Positions 1 through 8,463 are shown, numbered from the stretch's first letter. The stretch is DNA of 64,000 bases from Microbispora amethystogenes (GCF_016863015.1 NZ_BOOB01000059.1:1-64000), one strand, 5' to 3'. Notes: generated from the letters alone by a model not told the origin. Program-made: numbers and translations.

Positions 1-551
1 CCGGCGGCGTAGATGTCACACGGCCGGTTGCCCGCCGGTGACGAGGGCGACGCCGAAGGCGATGCCGAGGGAGACGCCGAAGGGGACGCCGAGGGCGAGC
101 CGCCGGGGGACGGAGAGGTGACGCCGCCGGTGCAGGTCACGCCGTTCAGGGCGAAGCTCGCCGGCTTCGGGTTGGAGCCGCTGAAGGCTCCGTTGAACCC
201 GAACTCGGTGCTGCCACCGCTGGGGATGCTGCCGTTGTACGAGACGTTCGTGACCGTGACCTGGGAGCCCGACTGGGTGTAGGTGCCGTTCCACAGCTGG
301 GTGATGGTCTGCCCGGCGGGGAAGGACCAGGTCAGCCTCCAGCCGTTGATCGGGTCACCGAGGTTGTCGACCTTGACGCTTGCGCCGAATCCGCCCGGCC
401 ATTCGCTGGACACCGTGTAGGTGACCTGGCATCCGGCCGCGGCCGCCGAAGCCGCGTGCGTCCCTGCCACACCGGCGCCGGCCACCAGAAGGGCGGCGAC
501 GGCGGCGGCCGAGAGCTTCAGGCGCCGACGTAATGAGCTGACATTTAGCAC
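1..551 (-). CDS. Secreted CBM2-alpha-L-arabinofuranosidase (GH54), 5' part only
   Basis: The gene runs off the left edge, so only about 183 residues are visible. A GTG start at 551 gives a basic stretch, a hydrophobic core and an Ala-rich cleavage region (signal peptide, about residues 1-38). A family 2 carbohydrate-binding module follows (GCQVTYTVSSEWPGGF near its start, ALNGVTCTG at its end, with the paired Cys and surface Trp typical of CBM2). A Ser-Pro-Ala repeat linker leads to GNRPCDIYAAG, which matches the opening of GH54 arabinofuranosidase catalytic domains (family knowledge). It should remove arabinose side chains from xylan or arabinan outside the cell. No strong Shine-Dalgarno is visible at the GTG. 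The CBM2 call is firm; GH54 rests on about ten residues. Confidence 0.72.
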   Translation of the reverse strand, partial: MLNVSSLRRRLKLSAAAVAALLVAGAGVAGTHAASAAAAGCQVTYTVSSEWPGGFGASVKVDNLGDPINGWRLTWSFPAGQTITQLWNGTYTQSGSQVTVTNVSYNGSIPSGGSTEFGFNGAFSGSNPKPASFALNGVTCTGGVTSPSPGGSPSASPSASPSASPSASPSSPAGNRPCDIYAA

Positions 552-647
552 AGGTGTTTCCCATTCTCCGAGATGTGCGTGTTCTCCGCGGCGTCATCGC
601 CGCGGACGATCAGGCCACCTGTTGGGAGTCGGTGCATATCCGTGTTT

Positions 648-661
648 TGTTAGCGTTAACA
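648..661. promoter_or_regulatory. Candidate sugar-repressor operator TGTTAGCGTTAACA
   Basis: TGTTAGCGTTAACA is a near-perfect palindrome with one mismatched pair beside the centre. It lies about 97 bases upstream of the GTG of the arabinofuranosidase gene and may overlap its -35 region. It resembles LacI/AraR-type operators of the TGTTAGCGCTAACA form found near actinobacterial hemicellulase genes (from memory of the family). The regulator itself is not in the window. Confidence 0.5.
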
Positions 662-835
662 TTTACCGGCCGGTCACGGACGCGGCTCCGTTCATGGTGG
701 TGGTGTGCTGTTGAGCCAATCCCGGCGCGCGGCATCAGTCAATCGGCCGGACCCCGGGTACACCTCCCGCGCGACTGTCGACCGTGTTGAAGTGGAACGA
801 TGAACCGCGGCGAAGACCGGCGGTTGTCACACAAA

Positions 836-848
836 GTGAAAGTTTCAG
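836..848. promoter_or_regulatory. GAAA-N-TTTC palindrome
   Basis: GTGAAAGTTTCAG contains GAAAGTTTC, an odd palindrome centred on 842. The same core occurs upstream of the GH10 and GH12 genes elsewhere in the window, but here it is nearly 290 bases from the start codon, so function is uncertain. Confidence 0.35.
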
Positions 849-1056
849 TCCTCCGACCATTCCACGAGGGTCCGAGAACTCCGAGAGGTGTTCCCAAAGA
901 TAGAACGTCACAATAATGACGACCGGTTATCCGACCTTTCCGCCAAACATCGGGTCACGGCCGCTCCGCGGCACAGGATCGCGAGCACGGTGGGCGAGCA
1001 CGGTGGGCGAGGCCGCACCTGTAGCCCCGGGACCCGGGACGGCTCTGAGCGGCGCG

Positions 1057-1905
1057 TCAGGGCCGGGTGAGGAACTCCGCCGTCGTCGTCGTGAAACGGC
1101 GGGCGTCGTCGAGCCAGGGGAAGTGCCCCGCCCCCGGCTGTACGACGAACTCGGCGTGCGGGAACAGCGCGGCGAACTCGGCGACGACGTCCGGCGGCGT
1201 GTTCAGGTCGACCTCCCCGGCGAGCAGCAGCACCGGAGCGGTGAACGCGCCCAGCGCGGCGCGGGTGGCCGGCGGGTCGAACGCGCCCGGGGCGCCGAAG
1301 ACGGCGGCGGCCTCCTCGTTCCGCCGGCCCTCCTGGGCCGCCTGATGGGCCCGGGCGGCGGTGTCCCAACGCCCGTAGAAGAAGGGGTCGACGCGCTTCC
1401 AGTCGTCGTCGTCGGCGGCACCGGCCACGATCGCCTCGAGGGCCGCGAACGCGTCGCCGAACCACGGCTCGTCCCGGCGCAACCGGGCGGTCGCGAGCCG
1501 CGACTCCCCCGTGGCCTCGATGCCGACGGCCCTGGTGCTCGGAGTGATCAGGGCGAGCCTGCGTACCCGTCCGGGGTGCCGGGCGGCGTACAGCGTCGCG
1601 AGGTTCGCGCCGGCGCAGTGCGCGAGCAGGTCGATCCGGTCGGCGCCGAGATGCTCGCGCAGCGCCTCGACGTCGTCGACGAGCCGGTCGCAGCGGTAGG
1701 AGGAGACGTCCTCCGGTGCCGCGGACCGGCCGGCGCCCCGGGGATCGAGCTTGAGCAGGCGCCGGTGCGCCGGCAGGCCGCCGAGTTCGCCGAGGTAGTC
1801 GGCGCTCTGCATCGGGCCGCCGGGCAGGCAGACCACGGGATCGCCCGTTCCGGACACGCGATAGGCCAGGGTCGTTCCGTCATGGGCGGAGTATGTCTGA
1901 AGCAT
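1057..1905 (-). CDS. Alpha/beta hydrolase, proline iminopeptidase-like
   Basis: A 282-residue alpha/beta-hydrolase fold protein without signal peptide, presumably cytoplasmic. It opens with the substrate-cap signature YRVSGTGDPVVCLPGGP (oxyanion-loop region) and has LDPRGAGRS. The nucleophile elbow reads HCAGAN, so the usual Ser of G-x-S-x-G is replaced by Cys, as in some atypical family members. A late acid in LLLAGEVDLN and GAGHFPW supply the Asp/Glu and His. It resembles proline iminopeptidases and related esterases, but the substrate cannot be told. The ATG at 1905 was chosen because homology begins there. It follows the DUF72 gene on the same strand with a gap of about 40 bases, so the two may be co-transcribed. 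Confidence 0.8.
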   Translation of the reverse strand: MLQTYSAHDGTTLAYRVSGTGDPVVCLPGGPMQSADYLGELGGLPAHRRLLKLDPRGAGRSAAPEDVSSYRCDRLVDDVEALREHLGADRIDLLAHCAGANLATLYAARHPGRVRRLALITPSTRAVGIEATGESRLATARLRRDEPWFGDAFAALEAIVAGAADDDDWKRVDPFFYGRWDTAARAHQAAQEGRRNEEAAAVFGAPGAFDPPATRAALGAFTAPVLLLAGEVDLNTPPDVVAEFAALFPHAEFVVQPGAGHFPWLDDARRFTTTTAEFLTRP

Positions 1906-1946
1906 GCCGAGAACCCTGTCAACGGCGTTTCGCCTGCTGCAACGGA

Positions 1947-2864
1947 TTAACGCGGCGGCACGGGATCCGGGCTGACGACATCGGCGCCGAGCCGCCCCAG
2001 CAGCTCGGTCAGCCGCTCGGCGTTGCGCTGGGCGTTGTCGGCGCAGCAGTTGTTGTGCAGCACGTGGGTGGTCACCGCCTGGCCGGCCAGGCCCGCGATC
2101 CGGTCCGCCCAGCTCCGGAGCTCGTCCTCCGAGTAGAGGTAGCCGAAGCGCTCCTCGATGACGCGGCTCGTCCACTTGTCCGAGTGACCGTGCAGGCGGA
2201 CGACCGCGAGGTCGGAGGTGGCCGCGAGCACGGGCGGGATCGACGACGGATGCCCCTGCGGCATGTCCACTCCGACGTACGGCAGGTCGTTGTCCGCCAG
2301 GAAGCCGAGGGTCTCGTCCCGCGCGTCGGGGGTCATCCACGCCGCGTTGCGGAACTCGACGCACACCCGCATCGGCAGGCAGCGGTCCCGGCATTCGAGG
2401 ATGTAGCGGCGGTTGGCGCTGCCGGGCGGGAACCACTGGGGGAACTGGAACAGCACCGCGCCCAGCTTTCCCGCCTCGTGCAGCGGCTCCAGCGCGGAGA
2501 GGAAGCGCCGCCACACCTCCTCGACGACCTCGGTGGGAAGGTCACGCGCGTAGAGCGTGCGCCTGGGCTCCCCCAGCGCGGCCCGCAGGTCCTTGTACAG
2601 CGCCGAGGGCCGGGTCGGATGCCCGGTGAGCAGCGAGAACGCCTTGACGTTGAAGGTGAAGCCCTTGGGCGTGCGGTCCCGCCACAGCTCGGCCGTACGC
2701 CGGGCGGGCGGGTTGTAGTAGGTGGCGTCCACCTCGACCAGGGGGAAGCGGGCGGCGTAGTAACCGAGCCGGGTCTCGGGTGTGGACGCCTCGGGGGGAT
2801 ACCAGCCGGACGCGAGAAGCGACTTGTCGGTCCAGGAGGCCGTACCGATCAGGATCTTGCCCAT
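1947..2864 (-). CDS. DUF72 (YecE-like) protein, copy 1
   Basis: A 305-residue member of the DUF72 family, a TIM-barrel-like fold of unknown biochemical role. It starts with MGKILIGTASWTD, the usual N-terminal strand, and has VEVDATYY, FNVKAFSLLTGHPTRP, LFQFPQWF, VEFRNAAWM and VRLHGHSDKW, all hallmark segments of the family. The ATG is preceded by GGGGGATG-type purine-rich sequence. A close paralogue lies at 8546-9451 in the same orientation, with nearly the same length and motifs. That suggests duplication followed by divergence, or two genes with different partners. No function should be inferred from the neighbours. Confidence 0.88.
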   Translation of the reverse strand: MGKILIGTASWTDKSLLASGWYPPEASTPETRLGYYAARFPLVEVDATYYNPPARRTAELWRDRTPKGFTFNVKAFSLLTGHPTRPSALYKDLRAALGEPRRTLYARDLPTEVVEEVWRRFLSALEPLHEAGKLGAVLFQFPQWFPPGSANRRYILECRDRCLPMRVCVEFRNAAWMTPDARDETLGFLADNDLPYVGVDMPQGHPSSIPPVLAATSDLAVVRLHGHSDKWTSRVIEERFGYLYSEDELRSWADRIAGLAGQAVTTHVLHNNCCADNAQRNAERLTELLGRLGADVVSPDPVPPR

Positions 2865-2892
2865 CCCCCGACCGTAGGCGCTTCCGCCTCTC

Positions 2893-2931
2893 CGCGGTGG
2901 TCCTACGCGGTGGTCCTACGCGGTGGTCCTA
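2893..2931. repeat. Three perfect 13-bp tandem copies at the marR 3' end
   Basis: The unit CGCGGTGGTCCTA is repeated three times without change, with a partial fourth copy after it. The last copy contains the TAG stop of the leftward marR gene, so the array forms its 3' end and the start of the spacer. Confidence 0.8.
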
Positions 2932-3402
2932 CGCGGGGTCCGGGCCGACGACGTCGGGAACGGTGAAGCCGGGGGTGCCGAGGGCGACGAAACGGACCAG
3001 CAGGGCGCGGAACGCCCGCTGTTCCTCAGGAGTGAAGCCGCCGAGCAGGTCGGCCGACACCCGCTGGGCGATCTCACTGGCCCGGGCCAGCAGCCGCCGG
3101 CCCTCCGGGGTCAGCTCCACGGTACGGGCCCGGCGGTCTCCGGGCACCGGGCGGCGGACGACCAGTCCCTGCTGCTCCAGCACGTCGACGGTCCGCATCA
3201 TGGCGGTCTTGTCGCTGCCCAGCTCGCCGGTCAGCCGGGACTGGGAGGCCGGCCCGAGCCTGGCCAGTGTGGTCAGCACGCCGAAGTGCCTGCCCTCGAT
3301 GCCCAGCGGAGACAGCGCCCGGGTGAACTCGCGGGCCGCGTGCTGGTGGGCCAGGCGCAGCAGCAGCCCGACCTCCGGCCCCACCGATCTCTCCGACGTC
3401 AT
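2929..3402 (-). CDS. MarR-family transcriptional regulator
   Basis: A 157-residue winged-helix regulator. The helix-turn-helix and wing are seen in LARLGPASQSRLTGELGSDKTAMMRTVDVLEQQGLV followed by RRPVPGDRRARTVELTPEGRRL, the typical wing with conserved D-x-R. It is divergent from the membrane protein and multicopper oxidase genes. The 76-base gap between start codons holds two strong inverted repeats (3431-3442 and 3444-3459). Autorepression and control of the oxidase pair is therefore the likely arrangement, as is usual for MarR proteins. The ligand is unknown; phenolics or copper stress would fit the neighbour but are guesses. Confidence 0.9.
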   Translation of the reverse strand: MTSERSVGPEVGLLLRLAHQHAAREFTRALSPLGIEGRHFGVLTTLARLGPASQSRLTGELGSDKTAMMRTVDVLEQQGLVVRRPVPGDRRARTVELTPEGRRLLARASEIAQRVSADLLGGFTPEEQRAFRALLVRFVALGTPGFTVPDVVGPDPA

Positions 3403-3430
3403 CTCCTCAGAATATTCCCGGCCAAATTCG

Positions 3431-3459
3431 TCTCAGATGAGAAGCTCTCACTTGAGAGC
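3431..3459. promoter_or_regulatory. Tandem MarR-type operator palindromes
   Basis: Two inverted repeats sit back to back: TCTCA-GA-TGAGA (3431-3442) and GCTCTCA-CT-TGAGAGC (3444-3459). They share the TCTCA/TGAGA arms and lie between the divergent marR and 3479 genes, which is where MarR dimers normally bind. The second ends 19 bases before the ATG at 3479, so the transcript may have almost no leader. Confidence 0.7.
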
Positions 3460-3478
3460 ATATTGCTAGGCTGGGCGC

Positions 3479-3916
3479 ATGGCTGAGGACAAGAGACCGG
3501 GCTGGGCGCACTGGCCCTTCCGGGTGGCGATGACCGTCGCGGCCCTGATGCTGTTCGACCAGGCGGTCTTCGCCGGGCAGATGCTCTCCGGCTCGTTCGG
3601 GGCGCTGCACACGCACCGGGAGAACGCCACCTACGCGGGCATCGCCGTGATCGTCGCCGCGCTCTGCGCCCTCCTCCTGCGCTGGCCCGGCCGGGGGCCG
3701 TTGTGGCCCGCCCTGGCGTGCGCCGGCCTGTTCGGCCTGATCGCGCAGCAGATCGTCCTGGGATTCGCCCGTACGGTCACGCTGCACATCCCGCTCGGCG
3801 TGGCGATCATCCTGCTGGGTGGAGCGCTGACGCTCTGGGCCTGGCGCTATCGGCCCGCGCCGCCGCGCGAGGGGATCGAGCGCGCTGCCGCGAAGGCCGG
3901 AGCGGAGGCATGGTGA
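3479..3916 (+). CDS. Four-helix membrane protein next to multicopper oxidase
   Basis: A 145-residue integral membrane protein with four hydrophobic segments (about residues 15-35, 48-68, 74-94, 98-120). It is followed by a basic and Ala-rich cytoplasmic tail. I do not recognise a defined function; the size and helix pattern resemble the DUF6220-type small membrane proteins. The stop codon overlaps the ATG of the multicopper oxidase gene (ATGGTGA), so the two are translationally coupled. A role in anchoring, electron delivery or copper handling for the oxidase is possible but only inferred. No Shine-Dalgarno is obvious before the ATG, consistent with a leaderless or near-leaderless message. 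Confidence 0.8.
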   Translation: MAEDKRPGWAHWPFRVAMTVAALMLFDQAVFAGQMLSGSFGALHTHRENATYAGIAVIVAALCALLLRWPGRGPLWPALACAGLFGLIAQQIVLGFARTVTLHIPLGVAIILLGGALTLWAWRYRPAPPREGIERAAAKAGAEAW

Positions 3917-5475
3917 TCGGCAGGCGTCGCTTCCTGGGGATCCTCGGCGGCGCCGGCTCGGCGGCCGTCGTCGGGGTGCCGCTGATATCGGGGATGGGCG
4001 GGTCTTCCAGCACGGGCGAACTCCTGCCCAGCCGGCTGCCGCTGCCCCGGCCGTACACCCTGCCGTTCCGGGTGCCGCCGGTGCTGCGGCCCACGAGCAC
4101 GGACGGCGCCGCGGACCGCTACGAGATCGTCCAGCGTACGGCGGTCGCCGAGATCCTGCCGGGCGTGCGGACCGAGATCTGGGGATACAACGGGATCTTC
4201 CCCGGTCCGACCATCGTGTCCACCAGTGGCCGCCGAACGATCGTCACCCACCGCAACCGGCTGCCGGCGCCCGTCGTCGTCCACCTGCACGGCGGCCGCA
4301 CGCCCCCGGAGCACGACGGCTACCCGACCGACCTGGTGTATCCGGAGGGCGCCTCCGGCCACCACATGGCCGGCGCCGGGCACACGGCCATGAGCGGCGA
4401 CGTCTCCATGGGGCGGCGCGACTACGTCTATCCCCTCCGGCAGCCCGCCGCGACGCTCTGGTACCACGACCACCGGATGGACTTCACCGGCCCCGGGGTG
4501 TGGCGCGGCCTGGCGGGCTTCCACATCGTCCACGACCGGCACGAACTGTCCCTCGGCCTGCCCGGCGGCGACCGGGACATGCCGATCGCGATCATGGATC
4601 GCTCGTTCGCCGAGGACGGCGGCCTGCGGTACCCGAGCCTGGACCCCACTCTCACGCACACGCCGGGGGTGCGCTCCCCGTACGGGCCCGGGGTCCTCGG
4701 AGACGTGATCCTGGTCAACGGCGTGCCGTGGCCGCTGGCCCCGGTGCCCGCCGTACGGCACCGCCTGCGCCTGCTCAACGCGTCCAACGCCCGGCGCTAC
4801 CGCCTCGTCCTCGACCCGCCCCCGCCCGGCGGGAACGCCTTCGTACAGGTCGGCACGGACGGCGGCCTGCTCAGCCGGCCGATCCCGCACGACGCGCTGG
4901 AGATGGCGCCGGCCCAGCGTTTCGACGTGGTGGTCGACTTCGGCCGCTACCGTCCGGGCCAGTACGTCACGGTGCGCAACGAGTGGGGCGACGGCACCAC
5001 CGCCGACGTCATGCGCTTCCACGTCACCGCCCGTGCCGACGACCGCAGCCGGGTGCCGGACGTGCTCACCGCGGCCGTCCCCCTGCGCGAGAAGGACGCC
5101 GTCGTCACCCGCCGGTTCGAGTTCCGGCACGACACCGTGCGCGGGATGCCGGGCTGGACGATCAACGGCCGGGCGTTCTCGCCCACCGACAGCATCATGA
5201 GCCCGAAGCTCGGCACCACCGAGATCTGGCGGCTGCTCTCCGACTTCCACCACCCGATCCACGTCCACCTGTCCCACTTCCAGGTCCTGTCCCGGGGCCT
5301 CGGCGGGCCCGGGCCGTACGACCACGGGCCGAAGGACACCGTGGACCTGCGCCCGGGTGAGCAGATGGCCGTCCTGGTCAGGTTCGACGACTACGCGGGC
5401 CGGTACGTCATGCACTGCCACAACCTCGAACACGAGGACATGGGGATGATGGCCACCTTCACCACGGTCCGCTGA
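3910..5475 (+). CDS. Tat-exported multicopper oxidase (CotA/bilirubin oxidase type)
   Basis: A 521-residue copper oxidase that should oxidise phenolic or bilirubin-like substrates with reduction of O2 to water. The N-terminus MVIGRRRFLGILGG is a twin-arginine signal (RRRFLG), so the protein is exported folded. All four copper-ligand blocks are present: HLHGG near residue 126, WYHDH near 186, HPIHVHLSHF near 448, and HCHNLEHEDMGM near 502 with the T1 Cys and axial Met. The ATG at 3910 overlaps the stop of the upstream membrane protein and gives the complete Tat signal. The 3' end overlaps the convergent acyltransferase gene by 17 bases. Control by the divergent MarR protein is likely. Confidence 0.93.
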   Translation: MVIGRRRFLGILGGAGSAAVVGVPLISGMGGSSSTGELLPSRLPLPRPYTLPFRVPPVLRPTSTDGAADRYEIVQRTAVAEILPGVRTEIWGYNGIFPGPTIVSTSGRRTIVTHRNRLPAPVVVHLHGGRTPPEHDGYPTDLVYPEGASGHHMAGAGHTAMSGDVSMGRRDYVYPLRQPAATLWYHDHRMDFTGPGVWRGLAGFHIVHDRHELSLGLPGGDRDMPIAIMDRSFAEDGGLRYPSLDPTLTHTPGVRSPYGPGVLGDVILVNGVPWPLAPVPAVRHRLRLLNASNARRYRLVLDPPPPGGNAFVQVGTDGGLLSRPIPHDALEMAPAQRFDVVVDFGRYRPGQYVTVRNEWGDGTTADVMRFHVTARADDRSRVPDVLTAAVPLREKDAVVTRRFEFRHDTVRGMPGWTINGRAFSPTDSIMSPKLGTTEIWRLLSDFHHPIHVHLSHFQVLSRGLGGPGPYDHGPKDTVDLRPGEQMAVLVRFDDYAGRYVMHCHNLEHEDMGMMATFTTVR

Positions 5476-6604
5476 TCTCGGCCGCCGGCGCCCGGGACGA
5501 CCGGGCCAGGCGGCGGCCGAGGCGCTGGCCCGGGGCCTCCACGAGGCGGTGGGTCACGTGGCCGAGCGCCACCGTGGCGAGGAGGAACAGCGGCAGGTTC
5601 GGCGCGATCCGCAGCAGGAGCGGATGTAAGAGGTAGAGCGAGAAGCTGATCACTCCGAGGTGGGTGAGCCACCGGGGGAACGCCCGGCCCCGCAGCGCGA
5701 AGGCGGCCAGGAAACAGGCCGCCGCGAGCACGATCGCCACCGTGTGCGTGGGATCGTGCTCGGCGACCACCGTGCAGGCCAGGACGGCCAGCAGGGCCGC
5801 CGCGGCCGTACGCCACCGGATCGCTCCGCGCTCGGCCCGGTAGACGGCCGTCCCGGCGAACATCGCCGCCGCGATGACCAGCCCCTGTCCGGCGCCGCCC
5901 CGGCTGCCCAGCACGACCAGCGCCAGACCGAGGAGGCCCCCGATGACCGCCGCCGCCCTGCGGACGGCGCCGTACGGCCCCGCGGACGCCGCGATGGCCA
6001 GCACGACCGCGACGGCGAGGACCAGAGCGGCGGCGCCCGCACGGCCGTTGATCGTCGCGCGCGGCAGCAGCAGGCCGAGGGGCACCGCGGCGAGCGCCAG
6101 GACGACGGCGACCGGCGCCGGCCGGTGTGCCTGCCGTACGGCGAAGAGCCCCGCGACCATCAGGTAGAACGCCATCTCGTAGGAGAGCGTCCACATCACG
6201 TTGATCACGGCGGGCAGGCCGAGCAGTTCCTGCAGCATCGTGAGGTTGCCGAGGGCGACGAGCGCCAGCGGACGCCGGTTCAGGTCGGGTGACGGCACGA
6301 ACGCGCCGGCGTACGCGAGGAGCAGCGCGAGGGCGAGCGCGGTGAGCAGCAGGGGCAGCAGCCGGAAGGCCCGGCCGGTCCAGAAGGCCCGCAGGTCGCC
6401 GCGCCGTTCCAGGGAGGCCGGGATGATGTATCCGCTGACCAGGAAGAACGCGAAGACGCCCCAGGTGCCGACGTCGACGGCCCCGTCCACTTCCGCCCAG
6501 AACTCCGGGACGAAGGTCCAGGCCCCGTGGTGCAGTGCCACGCCCAGCGCGGCGACTCCGCGCAACGCGTCCAGCCATGCCAGCCGAGAGGGGTTCGCCG
6601 CCAT
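5459..6604 (-). CDS. Acyltransferase 3 family membrane protein
   Basis: A 381-residue multispanning membrane acyltransferase of the OafA/NodX superfamily. The N-terminal signature RLAWLDALRGVAALGVALHH contains the conserved R...G and the proposed catalytic His pair. Segments such as FFLVSGYIIP and RAFRLLPLLL follow, with about ten hydrophobic helices. Such enzymes O-acylate sugars, peptidoglycan or secondary metabolites at the membrane; the acceptor here is unknown. The gene is separated from the kinase gene upstream by only about 10 bases and may be transcribed with it. It overlaps the 3' end of the convergent oxidase gene. Confidence 0.88.
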   Translation of the reverse strand: MAANPSRLAWLDALRGVAALGVALHHGAWTFVPEFWAEVDGAVDVGTWGVFAFFLVSGYIIPASLERRGDLRAFWTGRAFRLLPLLLTALALALLLAYAGAFVPSPDLNRRPLALVALGNLTMLQELLGLPAVINVMWTLSYEMAFYLMVAGLFAVRQAHRPAPVAVVLALAAVPLGLLLPRATINGRAGAAALVLAVAVVLAIAASAGPYGAVRRAAAVIGGLLGLALVVLGSRGGAGQGLVIAAAMFAGTAVYRAERGAIRWRTAAAALLAVLACTVVAEHDPTHTVAIVLAAACFLAAFALRGRAFPRWLTHLGVISFSLYLLHPLLLRIAPNLPLFLLATVALGHVTHRLVEAPGQRLGRRLARSSRAPAAEISGPW

Positions 6605-6614
6605 TCAGGTGACT

Positions 6615-8273
6615 TTAGCCCGCCTTGCGCACGCTGAAGTCGTCGAACGAGACGGTGACCGTGCCGCCTCCGGCCTCGGGCACGCGGGCGAGGACCCCCG
6701 CCTGGCTGTGCGGGCCCGCAGGGAGAGGATGGGCGTCCACGGCGTCGAGGGCGCGCGTGCCGTCGACCCAGAACGTCAGCCGGGACCCCCGGCAGGAGGC
6801 CTGGAGGCGCACCGCGCGCCCGGCGTGCGGCGCGGCCGCCTTCACCGGCGGGACGACGTCGAGGTCCAGGCCCTCGGACCGGCGCACGACGCGGGCGGTG
6901 CCGTCGAAGCCCAGCAGGAACGCGTAGCCGTTGGGGACGTCCTCGTCCCACCGGCACACGAGCCCGAAGCCGCCCTGCCCGGGGGCGTCCCGCGGCTCGG
7001 CCGTCACGCCGACCAGCACGTCGCGCCCCGCCGCCGCGTCGGTCTTGGCGGGTACGGGCGACAGCGCGACATTGCCCGGCTCGGTGCCGTCGGCGCGGAG
7101 CGTGTAGACGCCGCGCTCGATCTCGTAGCCGTGCGTCGTGCGCTGGTCGCCGGTCGCGTCCGGGTCGAAGGTGTAGCCGTCCCAGTTGCCCCGGTCGCCG
7201 AAGTCGTCGCCGTACAGCAGGCTCCCGCCCCGGGGCCCCGCCTCGCCGCCGCGGGACGCGTACAGGAGGATCCAGCCCACGACGAGCACGGCCGTCACTC
7301 CCGCCGCGAGGCCGACGAGCCACCGCCGCCGCGGCGGGTCGCCCGTGTCCGCGCCTGCCGGGATCGCGCCGCCGCCGGAGACGACCGTATGGGCCGGATC
7401 GGCCGGTGCCTGGGTGAACGCCGGCGTGGTGGACGCCGACGTGGCGGCCGTGACCGCGTCGTCGCCGGTGAGGGCGCGCAGCACGGCGGAGGCGGCCGGC
7501 CGGGCGGCCGGGTCCTTCGCCAGGCACGCCTCCAGCAGTGGCCGGAAGTCGGCGGGCACGCCGGACAGGTCGGGCTCGTGCGCCGAGATGGCCATCAGAA
7601 TGGCCGGAACGGTCGGCCCGCCGAACGGCAGGCGCCCGGTCGCGGCGTACGCGATCGTCACGGCCCAGCTGAAGACGTCGGAGGCGGGGCCGGGCCGCTG
7701 CCCGGCGAGCTGCTCGGGGGCGATGAAGGCGGGCGTGCCCGCCATCGCGCCGCCGCTGACGGTGTGGTCGGCGGCGCTCGCGATGCCGAAGTCGATGACC
7801 ACGGGCCCCTCGGGTCCGAGGATCACGTTGCCGGGCTTGAAGTCGCGGTGCACGATCCCGGCCCGGTGGATCGCGGCGAGGGACGTCAGCGTGGCGACGG
7901 CGAGGCGGTGCAGCCCGCTGCCCGTACGCGGGCCGTCCCCGGCGACCGCCGCCGCCAGCGAGGGCCCGGGAATGTACTCGGTGACGATGTACGGCCGTCC
8001 GTGGTGGGACCCGGCGTCGAGCACGCGGGCGGTGCAGAAGAGGGCGAGCCCGCGCGCCGTCTCCGCCTCCCGGAGGAAGCGGCGGCGGCTCGTGGCGTCC
8101 GCGGCCTCCCTGGCGTGCAGCAGCTTGATCGCGACCTGGCCGCCCGAGGCGTCCTGAGCGAGGTAGACCGTGCCCTGGCCGCCCTCGCCGAGCACGCCGA
8201 CGAGGCGGTGGTCGCCGATCCGCTCGGGGTCACCGGGGTCGAGGGGGCGTCGCGGCACGGCGGGGCCCGTCAC
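6615..8273 (-). CDS. Membrane Ser/Thr protein kinase with extracytoplasmic sensor-like domain
   Basis: A 552-residue Hanks-type kinase. The cytoplasmic catalytic domain (about residues 18-270) has the Gly loop GEGGQGTVY, Lys50 in AIKLL, catalytic HRDFKPGN (Asp144), DFG at 161-163 and the APE-like APEQ. A Thr/Ala-rich juxtamembrane region leads to one membrane segment (about 319-338). The outer C-terminal region of some 200 residues (LLYGDDFGDRGNWDGYTFDP onward) looks like a concanavalin-A/DUF1080-type beta-sandwich, so it may sense a saccharide. No PASTA repeats are present. It ends 10 bases before the acyltransferase gene, which could be a functional partner. Start codon is ATG, with 270 bases of spacer upstream. 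Confidence 0.9.
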   Translation of the reverse strand: MTGPAVPRRPLDPGDPERIGDHRLVGVLGEGGQGTVYLAQDASGGQVAIKLLHAREAADATSRRRFLREAETARGLALFCTARVLDAGSHHGRPYIVTEYIPGPSLAAAVAGDGPRTGSGLHRLAVATLTSLAAIHRAGIVHRDFKPGNVILGPEGPVVIDFGIASAADHTVSGGAMAGTPAFIAPEQLAGQRPGPASDVFSWAVTIAYAATGRLPFGGPTVPAILMAISAHEPDLSGVPADFRPLLEACLAKDPAARPAASAVLRALTGDDAVTAATSASTTPAFTQAPADPAHTVVSGGGAIPAGADTGDPPRRRWLVGLAAGVTAVLVVGWILLYASRGGEAGPRGGSLLYGDDFGDRGNWDGYTFDPDATGDQRTTHGYEIERGVYTLRADGTEPGNVALSPVPAKTDAAAGRDVLVGVTAEPRDAPGQGGFGLVCRWDEDVPNGYAFLLGFDGTARVVRRSEGLDLDVVPPVKAAAPHAGRAVRLQASCRGSRLTFWVDGTRALDAVDAHPLPAGPHSQAGVLARVPEAGGGTVTVSFDDFSVRKAG

Positions 8274-8463
8274 GCGCGGCGGTCGCAGGTGATCCGTTCC
8301 GGCAATTCCCGCATTCGTCCCGCTCCCTCGCGATGCCGCCGGTATATCGGTGGAACAGGCCGGATCCTGTCATATCTGGAGATAGGTCGGCAGCGAAATC
8401 GCACCCCCGGCTCAGGGGCGGGAGGAGATGCGCCGGTGCCGGGACGAGCCCTCCGAGCCCCCC

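Larger units (their letters stand above)
552..1056. other. Gene-free stretch upstream of the arabinofuranosidase gene
   Basis: I see no convincing coding frame in these roughly 500 bases. They are less GC-rich than the flanks and hold two palindromic candidate operators (648-661 and 836-848), so this looks like the control region of the leftward CBM2-GH54 gene. Confidence 0.6.

Noticed and set aside
916-1950. Long open frame on the plus strand opposite the hydrolase gene
   Set aside because: It is a shadow of the leftward alpha/beta hydrolase; composition is typical antisense of high-GC coding DNA.
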